Both the position numbers and the translations under genes were made by a program. Source: Desulfospira joergensenii DSM 10085 (GTDB taxonomy: Bacteria; Desulfobacterota; Desulfobacteria; Desulfobacterales; Desulfobacteraceae). Taken from it: 64,000 nt of DNA. This document shows, in pieces, positions 43,802 through 53,205 of this stretch. The stretch spans positions 1,697,223 to 1,761,222 of the forward strand of contig NZ_ATUG01000001.1 in assembly GCF_000420085.1 (NCBI RefSeq). The letters run 5' to 3'. The notes under the pieces are model-generated. The model was not told the origin of the DNA. It ran no database searches and saw only the letters and a list, made by a program, of their open reading frames with translations. How positions within the stretch are numbered: the first letter of the stretch is position 1; each line of letters opens with the position of its first letter.

Positions 43802-44329
43802 TTATTTTGGCCCCAGAAGCATTGTGATCACCCGGCCTTCAAACTTGGGCGGCTGCTCAACAACGGCAAAATCATCGGTCATTTGGACAATTTTCTCCAA
43901 AACCACACCGGCCTGTTCCTTGAGCATAATTTCCCTGCCCCGGAAGACCATGGTGACCTTGACCTTATCGTTTTTACTGATAAATTTTTCAGCATGCCGG
44001 ACCTTGGTTTCCAGATCATGGTCATCGGTTTTGGGCCGGACCTTTATCTCCTTGATCTGAACGTTTTTCTGCTTCCGTTTGGCCTCCTGCTTTTTCTTGG
44101 TCAGTTCGTACTTATACTTTCCATGATCCATTATCTTACAGACAGGAGGCCTTGCGCTGGGCGACACCTCCACGAGGTCAAGATTCTCTTCACCAGCTAT
44201 TCTTAAAGCCTCTTCAGTGGGCATAATTCCTATCTGTTCGCCGTCAGAACCGACCACCCTCACTTCACTGGCCCTGATCCCCTTATTCACATTTGTCTGA
44301 TCCTGCCTTCCTCGCTTAGATATTTTCAC
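43802..44329 (-). CDS. infC: Translation initiation factor IF-3
   Basis: About 175 residues. The N-terminal domain has IRASEVRVVGSDGEQIGIM and the C-terminal domain KIKEIKVRPKTDDHDLETK-type and RHAEKFI motifs. IF-3 keeps the subunits apart and checks start codons. No ATG is available at the start. The frame is listed from GTG 44329, but the ribosome site GGGAGG is only one base before it; the in-frame ATA at 44321-44323 has ideal 7-base spacing and may be the true start, two codons later. IF-3 genes are known for rare starts (AUU in E. coli) used in autoregulation. Leader of the rpmI-rplT-pheST string. Confidence 0.95.
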   Translation of the reverse strand: MKISKRGRQDQTNVNKGIRASEVRVVGSDGEQIGIMPTEEALRIAGEENLDLVEVSPSARPPVCKIMDHGKYKYELTKKKQEAKRKQKNVQIKEIKVRPKTDDHDLETKVRHAEKFISKNDKVKVTMVFRGREIMLKEQAGVVLEKIVQMTDDFAVVEQPPKFEGRVITMLLGPK

Positions 44330-44445
44330 ACCTCCCGTTTAGTACGCCCGCTTGATAGTTCGGCCCCTCTGGCCGGTCCACACATTCACAGACCAAGTAT
44401 AACCTTTTGATTATAATTACGTGTTTTGAAAAAAGCAAGCACTAT

Positions 44446-45045
44446 TTAATTTAAACCCGGCGGAGCAAGAGCCTTCTTTGATTCCTGGTTCTGTTTCTGC
44501 TCCAGGGTATAGGACTCCAGAAAACTGCCTTTCCAGTATTGATTGCCTTCTTTATTAAAAAACTGATAAAAAAGGTCAAGACTTTTTTCCCGGCAAACCC
44601 CTTTAATCACTTCCACGCCCCTGTCCCGGTAAAGGGGGGTCAGGGAATTAAGGTCACATCCGGTCCCGCCGCCCATGGCATCTTCATAGGCATATACAAT
44701 GGTCTTTATCCCGGAAAGGAGAATGGCACCATAGCACATCAGACAGGGCTCCATGGTAGAAAACAATATGGATTCTTCCGGGTCAAACCCTCCTTTGAAT
44801 TTTTCCAGATTTTTCAGGGCCCGAACTTCGGCATGGTCCACCTCACTGAAAAATGTCTGGCCGGGCCCTGTTCCGGCCCTGCTGCCGCTGGCGATCACAT
44901 GGCCGCTCTGAACGATCACGCACCCCACAGGAAACTCCTCCCGGTCAAATGCCTGCCGGGCCTGCTCCAGGGCCATCTCCATATATTTTTCCAAATCCCG
45001 TATCTCTTTGATTCCCATATGGTTTAAAATCACACTCTCATCCAT
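44446..45045 (-). CDS. Nucleoside deaminase (CDA fold)
   Basis: 199-residue zinc deaminase. The zinc motifs HAEVRAL (near residue 77) and EPCLMCYGAIL (near 102) are intact. It resembles TadA/guanine-deaminase family proteins, but with a longer C-terminus and a distinctive GGGTGCDL patch, so tRNA adenosine deamination is not certain; nucleobase deamination is possible. ATG 45045 has no good ribosome site and ATG 45018 (MGIKEIRD) is an alternative. It is divergent from the dGTPase gene 73 bases away and lies upstream of infC. Confidence 0.75.
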   Translation of the reverse strand: MDESVILNHMGIKEIRDLEKYMEMALEQARQAFDREEFPVGCVIVQSGHVIASGSRAGTGPGQTFFSEVDHAEVRALKNLEKFKGGFDPEESILFSTMEPCLMCYGAILLSGIKTIVYAYEDAMGGGTGCDLNSLTPLYRDRGVEVIKGVCREKSLDLFYQFFNKEGNQYWKGSFLESYTLEQKQNQESKKALAPPGLN

Positions 45046-45118
45046 AAATTTAGGTCAACCTGTTGCTTTTTCCGGTAATTATAGTATTTTATTGAACCCA
45101 AGTGAAAGAAAAAATTAT

Positions 45119-46216
45119 ATGACATTACCAAACAGAATACCAGATGCCCGGGAAAAAGATCTTTCCATTCGGGAGATCTTTCAGAAAAGGGAACTGAGCT
45201 TTCTCTCGTCCCACGGCACCCCCAGTCAACAAGCCACCCGGAGAAAACAGGAGAAAACAGACTGCAATATACGGACCCCGTTTCAGATGGACCGGGACAG
45301 AATCGTATACTCCAATGCCTTCCGGCGGCTCAAATACAAGACCCAGGTATTTCTCTCCCCCTTGGGCGACCACTACAGAACCCGCCTGACCCATACCCTA
45401 GAAGTATCTGAAATCGCAAGAAATATTGCCCGTGCCATGCGGCTGAACGAAGACCTTGCCGAGGCAATTGCCCTGGGCCACGACCTGGGACACACCCCCT
45501 TTGGCCATGGCGGAGAAATCGCATTGATCGAAGCCTATTCATCCTATTTTTCCCATTCCGATCAGAGCCTGAGGGTGGTGGACAGCCTTGAAAACCGGGG
45601 CAATGGTCTAAACCTGACCCTGGAGGTAAGGGACGGGATCCTGAAACACTCCAAGGGATTCGGCAATATCATTCCCTCCACCCCGGGGGAGACGGCCATC
45701 ACGGCTGAGGGAAGAATCGTAAGGGTGGCGGACATCATTGCCTATTTAAACCATGACCTGGACGATGCCCTCAGGGGCAAGGTCATCCAGCCCAAGGATG
45801 TCCCGGAGATCTGTATAAAAAAACTGGGAAAAACCCATTCGGCAAGGGCCAGTACCATGATCGCCAACCTGGTGTACAACAGCGGCCCAAAGGATGATAA
45901 ATTTGTCCTGGACATGGGTGAGGACATCTTCCACGCCATGACCATCCTGAGAAAATTCTTATATGATAAGGTTTACCGCTCTCCCATGGTCCACAATGAA
46001 TTTGTAAAGGTAAAAAAAATCATCACCGGACTCTATAGGTATTTTCTGGATCACCCCGAGGTCATGCAGTCGGAACTTGAAAAAATGGAAATGGCGCCCT
46101 GGGATTCCTCAAAGAACTCTTTAAAGCGGTCGGCATGCGACATCATCGCCAGTATGACGGATCGATATGCCCTCCAGCTTTACCAGAAGCTGTTTTTCCC
46201 CAACCCCCTGGTATAA
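45119..46216 (+). CDS. Deoxyguanosinetriphosphate triphosphohydrolase-like HD protein
   Basis: 365 residues from ATG 45119 (MTLPNRIPDAREKDL). The HD phosphohydrolase motifs are intact: RTRLTHTLEVSEIARNIARA, then LGHDLGHTPFGHGGE and a later conserved RVADIIAYLNHDLDDAL. The signature DRDRIVYSNAFRRLKYKTQV belongs to the dGTPase-like type 2 family, which splits dNTPs to nucleosides and triphosphate. The frame extends to 45008 without a ribosome site. GTGAAAG lies upstream. Confidence 0.88.
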   Translation: MTLPNRIPDAREKDLSIREIFQKRELSFLSSHGTPSQQATRRKQEKTDCNIRTPFQMDRDRIVYSNAFRRLKYKTQVFLSPLGDHYRTRLTHTLEVSEIARNIARAMRLNEDLAEAIALGHDLGHTPFGHGGEIALIEAYSSYFSHSDQSLRVVDSLENRGNGLNLTLEVRDGILKHSKGFGNIIPSTPGETAITAEGRIVRVADIIAYLNHDLDDALRGKVIQPKDVPEICIKKLGKTHSARASTMIANLVYNSGPKDDKFVLDMGEDIFHAMTILRKFLYDKVYRSPMVHNEFVKVKKIITGLYRYFLDHPEVMQSELEKMEMAPWDSSKNSLKRSACDIIASMTDRYALQLYQKLFFPNPLV

Positions 46217-46268
46217 GGCCGGCCCTGTATTCACCATCCACTAACGATTAACCTGGATTAAAAAAACA

Positions 46269-46868
46269 ATGACCCCGGACATTTTCAAGCCCCTGGAGGC
46301 CCTTTACCGGGCCATGGACAAGGCCTATGATGAAACCGCATCCCAATACGAATTTCTTTGCCGGGGATGTGAAGACACCTGCTGCAGGTCCCTGTTTTTC
46401 CACCACACCTTTGTTGAAAAAGCCTATCTTATCCATGGATTTGAGCAGATGGACCCCGCTACTAGGGAAAATTTAACTCAAAAAGCAAAAACCTATGTCT
46501 CCCGGACATTTTCCCGGAGCCATGGAGAACCCCAGTCCAATGAAACCGTCTCCCTGAAACTGATCTGCCCTTTGAACAAAGAAGGCCTGTGTGCATTGTA
46601 TCCTTACCGGCCCATGATCTGCAGGCTCCACGGTCTTCCCCATGAACTCCACCGGCCGGATGGCGCCCTGATTAAGGGACCGGGATGTGCAGCCGGAAAT
46701 TTTGAAGATCAACCCTATGTCCCGTTTGACCGGACTCCCTTTTACCGGGAAATGGCCCGGGTGGAAGCCCTGTTCCGGCAGCAAAGCAGCAACACCGGGA
46801 AAATCAGACTGACCATCGCCCAGATGCTCTGGGACAATCCTCCAAATGGGTCCTCGGAAACCCCTTGA
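46269..46868 (+). CDS. YkgJ family cysteine-cluster protein
   Basis: 199 residues with CRGCEDTCCRSLFFHH near residue 31, then ICPLNKEGLCALYPYRPMIC and CRLHGLPHE. The cysteine spacing is that of the YkgJ/PF03692 metal-chelating domain. Function unknown. It starts 52 bases after the dGTPase and ends 16 bases before pta, suggesting an operon of the three. It is distinct in sequence from the YkgJ genes at 28786 and 54027. Confidence 0.8.
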   Translation: MTPDIFKPLEALYRAMDKAYDETASQYEFLCRGCEDTCCRSLFFHHTFVEKAYLIHGFEQMDPATRENLTQKAKTYVSRTFSRSHGEPQSNETVSLKLICPLNKEGLCALYPYRPMICRLHGLPHELHRPDGALIKGPGCAAGNFEDQPYVPFDRTPFYREMARVEALFRQQSSNTGKIRLTIAQMLWDNPPNGSSETP

Positions 46869-46884
46869 TAATTAAGGAATTTTT

Positions 46885-48984
46885 ATGTCAAACGGACTAT
46901 ACATAACCGCCACCGAATCCGGAAGCGGAAAATCTGCCATTGCCCTGGGGGTGATGGAAATGCTTTTCAGAAAAATTGACCGGGTCGGATTTTTCCGCCC
47001 CATCATCGACAAGGGAAACGGCAAAGATCCGGATATCAGACTCATGGCCACTCAGTTCGACCTGGATATCCCCTATGAAAGCATGTACGGGATTACCCAG
47101 GAAGAGGCCGACCACCTGCTGTCCAAGGGTAAAAAAGAAGAGATTTTTGAACGGATCATTGAAAAGTACAACGAGGCCAAAAAACATTCAGACTTTATCC
47201 TCTGCGAAGGCACTGACTTCAAGTCGTCCACAACCGGCCTGGAATTTGATATCAATGCCATGATCATCAAGGATCTGTCCTGCCCGGTCCTGCTGGTGGC
47301 CAATGCCTTTGAAAAGAACGTGGAAGATGCCATCCTGCTCATCAACCTGACCATGGAATCTCTGATGCTCAAGGGCTGCGACATCATCGGCATCATCATC
47401 AACCGGGTCCAGGCCGGGGACGGAAAGCGCATCATCGACCAGATCAGAAAAAGAAATCTTTTCAAGGGGAAGCTGGTTTTTGCCGTTCCCGACGAGGCCG
47501 TGATCGGGAAACCAACGGTATCGGAAGTGGTCAAGGCCTTAAAGGCAGAAGTTTTATTCGGTCAGGACCAGCTTTACCGCCATGTAAGAAGCTTTGCCGT
47601 GGCCGCCATGCAGTTGAGGAATTTTCTGTCCCGGATCCACCACGGCACCCTGATCATCACCCCCGGAGACCGGGCTGATGTCATTGTCGCCTGCCTGGCC
47701 ACCATCTCCTCGACCTCCATGGAAAAGATCTCGGGCATCGTACTCACCGGCGGGCTCAAACCTGAAAAGTCCGTCATTGAGGTCATCAAAGGATTCAGGA
47801 GCATGGTGCCGGTTCTCAGTGTCCCAAAAGATACCTTTGAAACCGCAGTGGCCGTGGAAAAAATCCAGTCTGATATCTCCCCGGATGATCACCGGAAGAT
47901 TACCCGTGCCCTGGCCCTTTTTGAACAAAACATCGATATTGAACGCCTGGGAGAAAAGGTCATTACCTCGAAAAGCAGTATTGTCACACCCAAGATGTTT
48001 GAATTTGAGGTTCTCCAAAAGGCAAGGGCCCATAAGAAAAGAATCGTTCTTCCCGAGGGAGAGGAGGAAAGAATTCTCCATGCAGCGGAAATTCTTCTGC
48101 GAAGGGAAATCGTGGAACTTATCCTCCTGGGCAATAAGGAGAGGATAGTAAAAAAGATCAAACGCATGGGCCTGCGCCTGGGAGAACTGGAGATCATTGA
48201 ACCCCTGACCTCCCAATACCTGGATCTCTTCACCCAGTCCTATTTTGAACTCAGAAGCAAAAAAGGCATCACCCGGGAAAATGCCGCGGACAGGATCATG
48301 GACCTGAACTTCTTTGGTACCATGATGGTTCATCACGGCCTTGTGGACGGCATGGTATCCGGATCGGTTCACAGTACGGCCGCCACCATCAAGCCGGCCT
48401 TTGAGATCATCAGGGCCAAGCCCGGATCCGGATCCGTATCCAGTGTCATTTTCATGTGCCTGGCCGACAAGGTCCTGGCCTATGGAGACTGTGCGGTCAA
48501 TCCCGAACCCGACGCGGAAACTCTGGCGGAAATCGCCGTCACCTCTGCCGAAACGGCCAGGATGTTCGGGATAAACCCCAGGATCGCCATGCTTTCATAC
48601 TCAACGGGAAGTTCCGGCAAGGGAAAGGATGTGGACAAGGTCAGGCAAGCCACCCACCGGGTCCAGGAAAAACGGCCCGACCTCCTGGTCGAGGGCCCCA
48701 TCCAGTATGACGCGGCGGTGGAACCCGATGTGGCCCGGACCAAACTGCCCGGGTCCAGGGTGGCCGGCCGGGCAACGGTACTCATCTTTCCCGATCTGAA
48801 TACGGGAAACAACACCTATAAAGCGGTCCAGAGATCTTCAGGGGCCATTGCCGTGGGACCGATCCTCCAGGGTCTGAACAAGCCGGTCAACGATCTGAGC
48901 CGGGGCTGCCTGGTTACGGATATTGTCAATACCGTTGCCATCACGGCTGTCCAGGCCCAGGAAGCAGAAAAAGAAACCCCCTGA
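46885..48984 (+). CDS. pta: Phosphate acetyltransferase (long, DRTGG-containing form)
   Basis: 699 residues: an N-terminal P-loop domain (ITATESGSGKSAIALGVM), a middle DRTGG domain (about 215-330) and a C-terminal PTA_PTB catalytic domain (about 370-695; VLPEGEEERILHAAEILLRR, SYSTGSSGKGKDVDKV). It interconverts acetyl-CoA and acetyl phosphate. No acetate kinase gene is in the window. RBS TAAGGA before the ATG. In a sulfate reducer it serves acetate activation or production. Confidence 0.95.
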   Translation: MSNGLYITATESGSGKSAIALGVMEMLFRKIDRVGFFRPIIDKGNGKDPDIRLMATQFDLDIPYESMYGITQEEADHLLSKGKKEEIFERIIEKYNEAKKHSDFILCEGTDFKSSTTGLEFDINAMIIKDLSCPVLLVANAFEKNVEDAILLINLTMESLMLKGCDIIGIIINRVQAGDGKRIIDQIRKRNLFKGKLVFAVPDEAVIGKPTVSEVVKALKAEVLFGQDQLYRHVRSFAVAAMQLRNFLSRIHHGTLIITPGDRADVIVACLATISSTSMEKISGIVLTGGLKPEKSVIEVIKGFRSMVPVLSVPKDTFETAVAVEKIQSDISPDDHRKITRALALFEQNIDIERLGEKVITSKSSIVTPKMFEFEVLQKARAHKKRIVLPEGEEERILHAAEILLRREIVELILLGNKERIVKKIKRMGLRLGELEIIEPLTSQYLDLFTQSYFELRSKKGITRENAADRIMDLNFFGTMMVHHGLVDGMVSGSVHSTAATIKPAFEIIRAKPGSGSVSSVIFMCLADKVLAYGDCAVNPEPDAETLAEIAVTSAETARMFGINPRIAMLSYSTGSSGKGKDVDKVRQATHRVQEKRPDLLVEGPIQYDAAVEPDVARTKLPGSRVAGRATVLIFPDLNTGNNTYKAVQRSSGAIAVGPILQGLNKPVNDLSRGCLVTDIVNTVAITAVQAQEAEKETP

Positions 48985-48995
48985 TCTTCCCTCCC

Positions 48996-49054
48996 TTGAC
49001 AAATTTTTGATCCTGATTTATCTTTTATTATACCCTACAGGGGTATGGTATAAT
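48996..49054 (+). promoter_or_regulatory. Promoter and CsoR-type operator of the copper operon
   Basis: ATACCC (49030-49035) and GGGTAT (49041-49046) form a perfect inverted repeat with a 5-base spacer, the G/C-tract pattern of CsoR operators. A TTGACA at 48996-49001 with TATCTT 17 bases later, and a perfect TATAAT at 49049-49054 (with a poor -35), are both possible promoters; the operator overlaps or adjoins either. Copper binding to the encoded repressor should open the operon. Confidence 0.7.
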
Positions 49055-49077
49055 AAACCTGTTCTTAGGAGAACCCC

Positions 49078-49350
49078 ATGGTCAATGAAGAGGTCAAAAA
49101 AGCGTCCCTGAGCCGGCTGAAAAAAATTGAAGGCCAGATCAGGGGCATCGCCCGGATGATTGAGAATGAAAAATACTGCATTGACATTGTCAATCAGATT
49201 ACCGCTGCGGAAAAGGCCCTCCACGGCGTGGCCAAGATCATCATGAAACGCCATGTGGAATCCTGTGTTACCGATGCCATTCAAAAGGGCCAGGGTCAGG
49301 CAAAGATCGATGAACTCATTGAAACCCTGTTTAAATACTCAAATAAATAA
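49078..49350 (+). CDS. csoR: CsoR family copper-sensing repressor
   Basis: 90-residue all-helical repressor of the CsoR/RcnR family. The Cu(I) ligand set Cys-His-Cys is visible: Cys in KYCIDIVNQI and His/Cys in RHVESCV (H-x3-C). That argues for copper rather than nickel/cobalt sensing. RLKKIEGQIRGIARMI is the family N-terminal helix. RBS AGGAG 7 bases before ATG 49078. It precedes the copper chaperone and ATPase genes and its operator lies just upstream. Confidence 0.9.
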   Translation: MVNEEVKKASLSRLKKIEGQIRGIARMIENEKYCIDIVNQITAAEKALHGVAKIIMKRHVESCVTDAIQKGQGQAKIDELIETLFKYSNK

Positions 49351-49362
49351 AGGAAAAAAACC

Positions 49363-49569
49363 ATGGAAGTCACATTAAGCATTGAAGGCATGACCTGCCA
49401 CCATTGTTCGGGACGGGTTCAAAAATTTCTCGAATCCAGACCGGAAATTTCAAAGGTCGTTGTCGACCTGGAAGGGAAAAAGGCTGAATTCAACTGCAAA
49501 GAAGGCAGTGAGATCAAGGACATTGTCCAGGGCATCAACGAACTTGGGTATAAAACCGTTCAAAAATAG
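49363..49569 (+). CDS. copZ: Copper chaperone, heavy-metal-associated domain
   Basis: 68-residue single HMA domain. The metal-binding motif [11 protein letters not shown] is at residues 9-19 and GYKTV ends the fold. It delivers Cu(I) to the membrane ATPase encoded next or to the repressor. RBS AAGGAAAAAAACC before the ATG; the gene starts 12 bases after csoR. Confidence 0.92.
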   Translation: MEVTLSIEGMTCHHCSGRVQKFLESRPEISKVVVDLEGKKAEFNCKEGSEIKDIVQGINELGYKTVQK

Positions 49570-49586
49570 AAAATCATAGAAGAGCC

Positions 49587-52028
49587 ATGATCCAGCAAGA
49601 AGAGATAAAGGTATACGGGATGATGTGTTCCCATTGTGAAGGGGCGGTAACCAAGGCCCTGACCGAAAGCCGCGGGGTTGAAGAGGCCTCGGCTTCCCAT
49701 GGGGACAACCGGGTGGAAGTCGTTTTTGACAGCCGGCTGACTGATCTGAAGACCCTTGGCTCCATTATCCTGGATGAGGGATACTCCCTTGTCCCCGTTG
49801 AAGAGGAGAAAACCGAGCCTGAAGATTCAGGGGAAAAAGATTCACCAGGGGGGAAGAACCTGTCCGAGGTCTCCTTTGGAATCCAGGGAATGAGCTGCGC
49901 CAACTGCGCCCTGGCCATAGAAAAGGCCTTTAGGGGGGTGGAGGGGGTTGAGAGCTCAACCATCAACCTGCCCCTTGAAAAAGGATTTGTCTCCTATAAC
50001 CCGGATCTGCTGGATGAAAAAGAAATATTCGGTATTGTCAATGGGGCCGGGTACAAGGCCATAGAAGAAACCGGAGAAGACTCTTTGCCCCAGGGAAAGG
50101 AAAGCTTTAGATTTTACTTTGCCCTGGGGATCACCATTCCCATGATGGTGATCATGCAGGCCGGATTCTTTTCCATGACCGTGACCAACTCCATCCTCTT
50201 TGTCCTGGCCAGCCTGGTCCAGGGGGTTTCAGGAATTGCCTTTTACCAGGGGGCCTATTATTCCCTGAAAAACAGAACCGCCAACATGGATGTCCTCATC
50301 TCCCTGGGGATATCTGCAGCCTATTTTTATTCGGTCTACTCCCTCTTCTTTCTCGATCCTTCGGCCATGGCCTATTTTGACAGTTCCGCCATGATCATCA
50401 CCTTTATTTTATTGGGAAAAATGCTGGAGAACCGGGCCAAGGGAAAAACCGGGCAGGCATTGAAAGAGCTTCTGGCCCTGAACCCGGATAAGGCCAGGAT
50501 CATCCGGGAAAAAGGCGTGGAAGAGGAAATTTCCCCTGCCCTGGTCCGGGTCGGGGACCGGATAAAGGTTTTGGCCGGAGAAAAGATCCCGGTGGACGGG
50601 CTCATCCTCCAAGGCCAGACCTTTGTGGATGAATCCATGATCACCGGGGAGTCCCTGCCCGTGGAAAAATCTAAGGGAGAACCTGTCACCGGGGGCACCA
50701 TCAACCAGTCCGGCACCCTTGTCCTTGAGACCCTGAAAACCGGGAAGGACACCCTGCTGGCCGGAATCGTTAAAATGGTGGAAGATGCCCAGGCCGACAA
50801 GGCCCCCATCCAGAGGCTGGCCGACCGGGTCTCCAATGTGTTTGTCCCTGCAGTGGTTCTGGCGGCCCTGGCCAGTTTCGGCTATTGGTATTTTTACTCC
50901 GATCTTGCCCAGGCAGACCGGTTTCTCTTTTCCTTTGAGCGGATGATCGCCGTCCTGGTCATTGCCTGCCCCTGCGCCCTGGGCCTTGCCACGCCCACGG
51001 CCATCATGGTGGGCTCGGGAGTCGGCCTCAAAAGGGGAATCCTTTTTAAAAGGGGGTCTGTGCTGGAAAACATCTCCAAACTGGATATGGTATTGTTTGA
51101 CAAGACCGGGACCCTGACCCGGGGCAGACCCCAGGTCACCGGAATCTATCCGCTCCCGGACGGAACCGGTGACGAACTCTTGTCCCTGGCGGCAAGTGCC
51201 GAGATCAACTCATCCCATCCCCTGGCCGGATCTGTCCTGAAAAAAGCCAAAGAAACAGGGGCCAAGATTCAAGAAACCCGGGACAGCCGGGAAATCAGCG
51301 GCCAGGGGGTTGTCTGCCTCCTGGACGGCCTTCCCCTGAAAGCGGGAAAGCGGTTTGCCGAAGACAGAATCGACCCGGCCCTTGAGCAAAAGGCCGCTGA
51401 ACTGGCCGACCAGGGGCAGTCCCTGGTATTTGTCTCCCTGGACAAAGTTGTCAGGGGGCTCATTGCCCTTTCAGATCCCCTCAGGCCCGAGGCCGGGCAG
51501 GCCGTATCCCGGCTCCACAAAGCCGGCATAAGGACCGCCCTGATCTCCGGCGACACCCTTTCCTCTGCCCGGTTTGCCGCAGACCAGGCCGGTATTGAAC
51601 AGGTGGAGGCCCAGGTCCTGCCGGAAGACAAGATCAACCAAGTAAAAAAATATCAACAAAAGGGATATAGGGTCGGCATGGTGGGAGACGGGATCAACGA
51701 CGCTCCTGCCCTGGCCCAGGCAGATATCGGCATTGCCATCGGATCCGGAACCGACGTGGCCAAAGAGACCGGAGAGGTGGTCCTGGTGAAGAACAATCCC
51801 CTGGACGTGGACACGGCCATCCGTCTGGGGAAAAAGACCCTGACCGTGATCAAGCAGAATTTCTTCTGGGCTTTTTTCTACAATGTACTGATGATCCCGG
51901 TTGCCGCAGGCCTGCTCTATCCGGCATTCGGCCTGACCCTGAAACCAGAACTGGCCTCCATCGCCATGTGGCTTTCCTCTTTGACCGTGGTGGGGAACTC
52001 GCTGAGGATCAAGGGCTTCAAAGGGTAG
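49587..52028 (+). CDS. copA: Cu(I)-exporting P1B-type ATPase
   Basis: 813 residues. Two N-terminal HMA domains ([11 protein letters not shown] near 12; [11 protein letters not shown] near 101) are followed by eight membrane helices. The actuator motif is TGES, the membrane metal site CPC at residues 461-463, the phosphorylation motif DKTGTLT at 505, SHPL in the nucleotide domain and [16 protein letters not shown] in the P domain. It pumps Cu(I) out of the cytoplasm at the expense of ATP. It is the third gene of the csoR-copZ-copA operon, 17 bases after copZ. Confidence 0.96.
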   Translation: MIQQEEIKVYGMMCSHCEGAVTKALTESRGVEEASASHGDNRVEVVFDSRLTDLKTLGSIILDEGYSLVPVEEEKTEPEDSGEKDSPGGKNLSEVSFGIQGMSCANCALAIEKAFRGVEGVESSTINLPLEKGFVSYNPDLLDEKEIFGIVNGAGYKAIEETGEDSLPQGKESFRFYFALGITIPMMVIMQAGFFSMTVTNSILFVLASLVQGVSGIAFYQGAYYSLKNRTANMDVLISLGISAAYFYSVYSLFFLDPSAMAYFDSSAMIITFILLGKMLENRAKGKTGQALKELLALNPDKARIIREKGVEEEISPALVRVGDRIKVLAGEKIPVDGLILQGQTFVDESMITGESLPVEKSKGEPVTGGTINQSGTLVLETLKTGKDTLLAGIVKMVEDAQADKAPIQRLADRVSNVFVPAVVLAALASFGYWYFYSDLAQADRFLFSFERMIAVLVIACPCALGLATPTAIMVGSGVGLKRGILFKRGSVLENISKLDMVLFDKTGTLTRGRPQVTGIYPLPDGTGDELLSLAASAEINSSHPLAGSVLKKAKETGAKIQETRDSREISGQGVVCLLDGLPLKAGKRFAEDRIDPALEQKAAELADQGQSLVFVSLDKVVRGLIALSDPLRPEAGQAVSRLHKAGIRTALISGDTLSSARFAADQAGIEQVEAQVLPEDKINQVKKYQQKGYRVGMVGDGINDAPALAQADIGIAIGSGTDVAKETGEVVLVKNNPLDVDTAIRLGKKTLTVIKQNFFWAFFYNVLMIPVAAGLLYPAFGLTLKPELASIAMWLSSLTVVGNSLRIKGFKG

Positions 52029-52054
52029 AAAACCGGCGGATACAGCCTCTGACC

Positions 52055-52963
52055 TCAATGGATATGTGACTGGCGTTCATATACGGTTTCATACCGCTCT
52101 TTTGTATAGTAAAGAAACTTCTTGAGCACTGAGCTGAAATATTTATTCTTATGCCAGATGGTATAAAAGGAACGGGTAAACTTGAAATCCTTTATCCTGA
52201 GACGGAACAACTGGCCGGCATTGAGTTCGTTCATTACCGATATTCTGGAAAGGCAGCTGACCGCCCCCTTGTTCTGCAGCACTGATTTTACCGCTTCTGT
52301 GTGTCCGACTTCCAAAAAAGGTTTGAACCTCTTTTTATACTTTTCCATGTAATAGAGAAATACCTCCCGGGTCCCGGATCCTTCCTCCCTGAAAATCCAC
52401 CGTTTTGACAGCAGCTCTTCCATATTGTACTCGGCTTCTCTGACGAGATCCTTATCCCCGGTCACCACGTAAAGTTCATCCAGCCCAAGAACCTCACGCT
52501 CAATCTCGCTGCTGTTGTAATCCGCTTCCACAAAACCGATATCCACATCCCCAACCTCAATGAGTTTTGCGATTTCTTCTGTATTTCCGGTGATTTTTTC
52601 CAGTCTCACCCCTCCGTATTTCTCCGCAAACTCATAGATGATCTGGGGCAGGATATAGTTGGCAATGGAAGAAGAGGCGCCGACTTTGATATCCCCCAGC
52701 AGGTCCTGATCCCTGAACATCATTTCACTTTCCCGGAGGCTGAAAACGAGGGGATCCACCATCCTGTAAAAATACCGGCCATTCTCGTTGACCACCAGCC
52801 GTTTATGAATCCGGTCAAACAGAGGCTTGCCCAGGGTTTCCTCAAGGGCCTTGATGGACATGGAAACAGCAGATTGGGTCAATCCGTGATCTTTTGCAAC
52901 CTGGCTTAGATGGGGCGTTTTTACCAGGGAAAGAAACAATTCAAGCTGTCTTAGGGTTACCAA
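52055..52963 (-). CDS. LysR family transcriptional regulator
   Basis: 302 residues. The N-terminal helix-turn-helix (SQVAKDHGLTQSAVSMSIKA) is followed by a type 2 periplasmic-binding-fold effector domain (about 90-290; GASSSIANYILPQ, DIGFVEADY). The start is TTG at 52961-52963, since AGGAGG lies 8 bases upstream and the protein then begins LVTLRQLELF as in the family; a longer frame reaches 53008. Its target is unknown; the CysB-like domain layout would fit a sulfur or anion signal. It is convergent with copA. Confidence 0.88.
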   Translation of the reverse strand: MVTLRQLELFLSLVKTPHLSQVAKDHGLTQSAVSMSIKALEETLGKPLFDRIHKRLVVNENGRYFYRMVDPLVFSLRESEMMFRDQDLLGDIKVGASSSIANYILPQIIYEFAEKYGGVRLEKITGNTEEIAKLIEVGDVDIGFVEADYNSSEIEREVLGLDELYVVTGDKDLVREAEYNMEELLSKRWIFREEGSGTREVFLYYMEKYKKRFKPFLEVGHTEAVKSVLQNKGAVSCLSRISVMNELNAGQLFRLRIKDFKFTRSFYTIWHKNKYFSSVLKKFLYYTKERYETVYERQSHIH

Positions 52964-53205
52964 ATGACCTACCTCCTTTTCTATCCGGATGAATGGGGCA
53001 TCTCCCATGTCCGGGACAAATAGGCGGTACCGGGCGGGAGGCTGAATTCTATATCCTTCAAAAAAATTGATCTTCCTGTTTTTTTCAATTTTCCGCCGGC
53101 AGATTCAGGGTGTTCATCCCCTTGCCCGCCTTGACAAAAATTCAGGGGCAGACAAAAGCCCGGGGGACGATCCGGCTGACAAAAAAACATCCGTCAGCCT
53201 TTGAC

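Noticed and set aside
53171..53203. Hairpin GGCTGAC/GTCAGCC after the SDR gene as a terminator
   Set aside because: On the minus strand the T-run lies in the loop and not after the stem, so the shape does not fit an intrinsic terminator.
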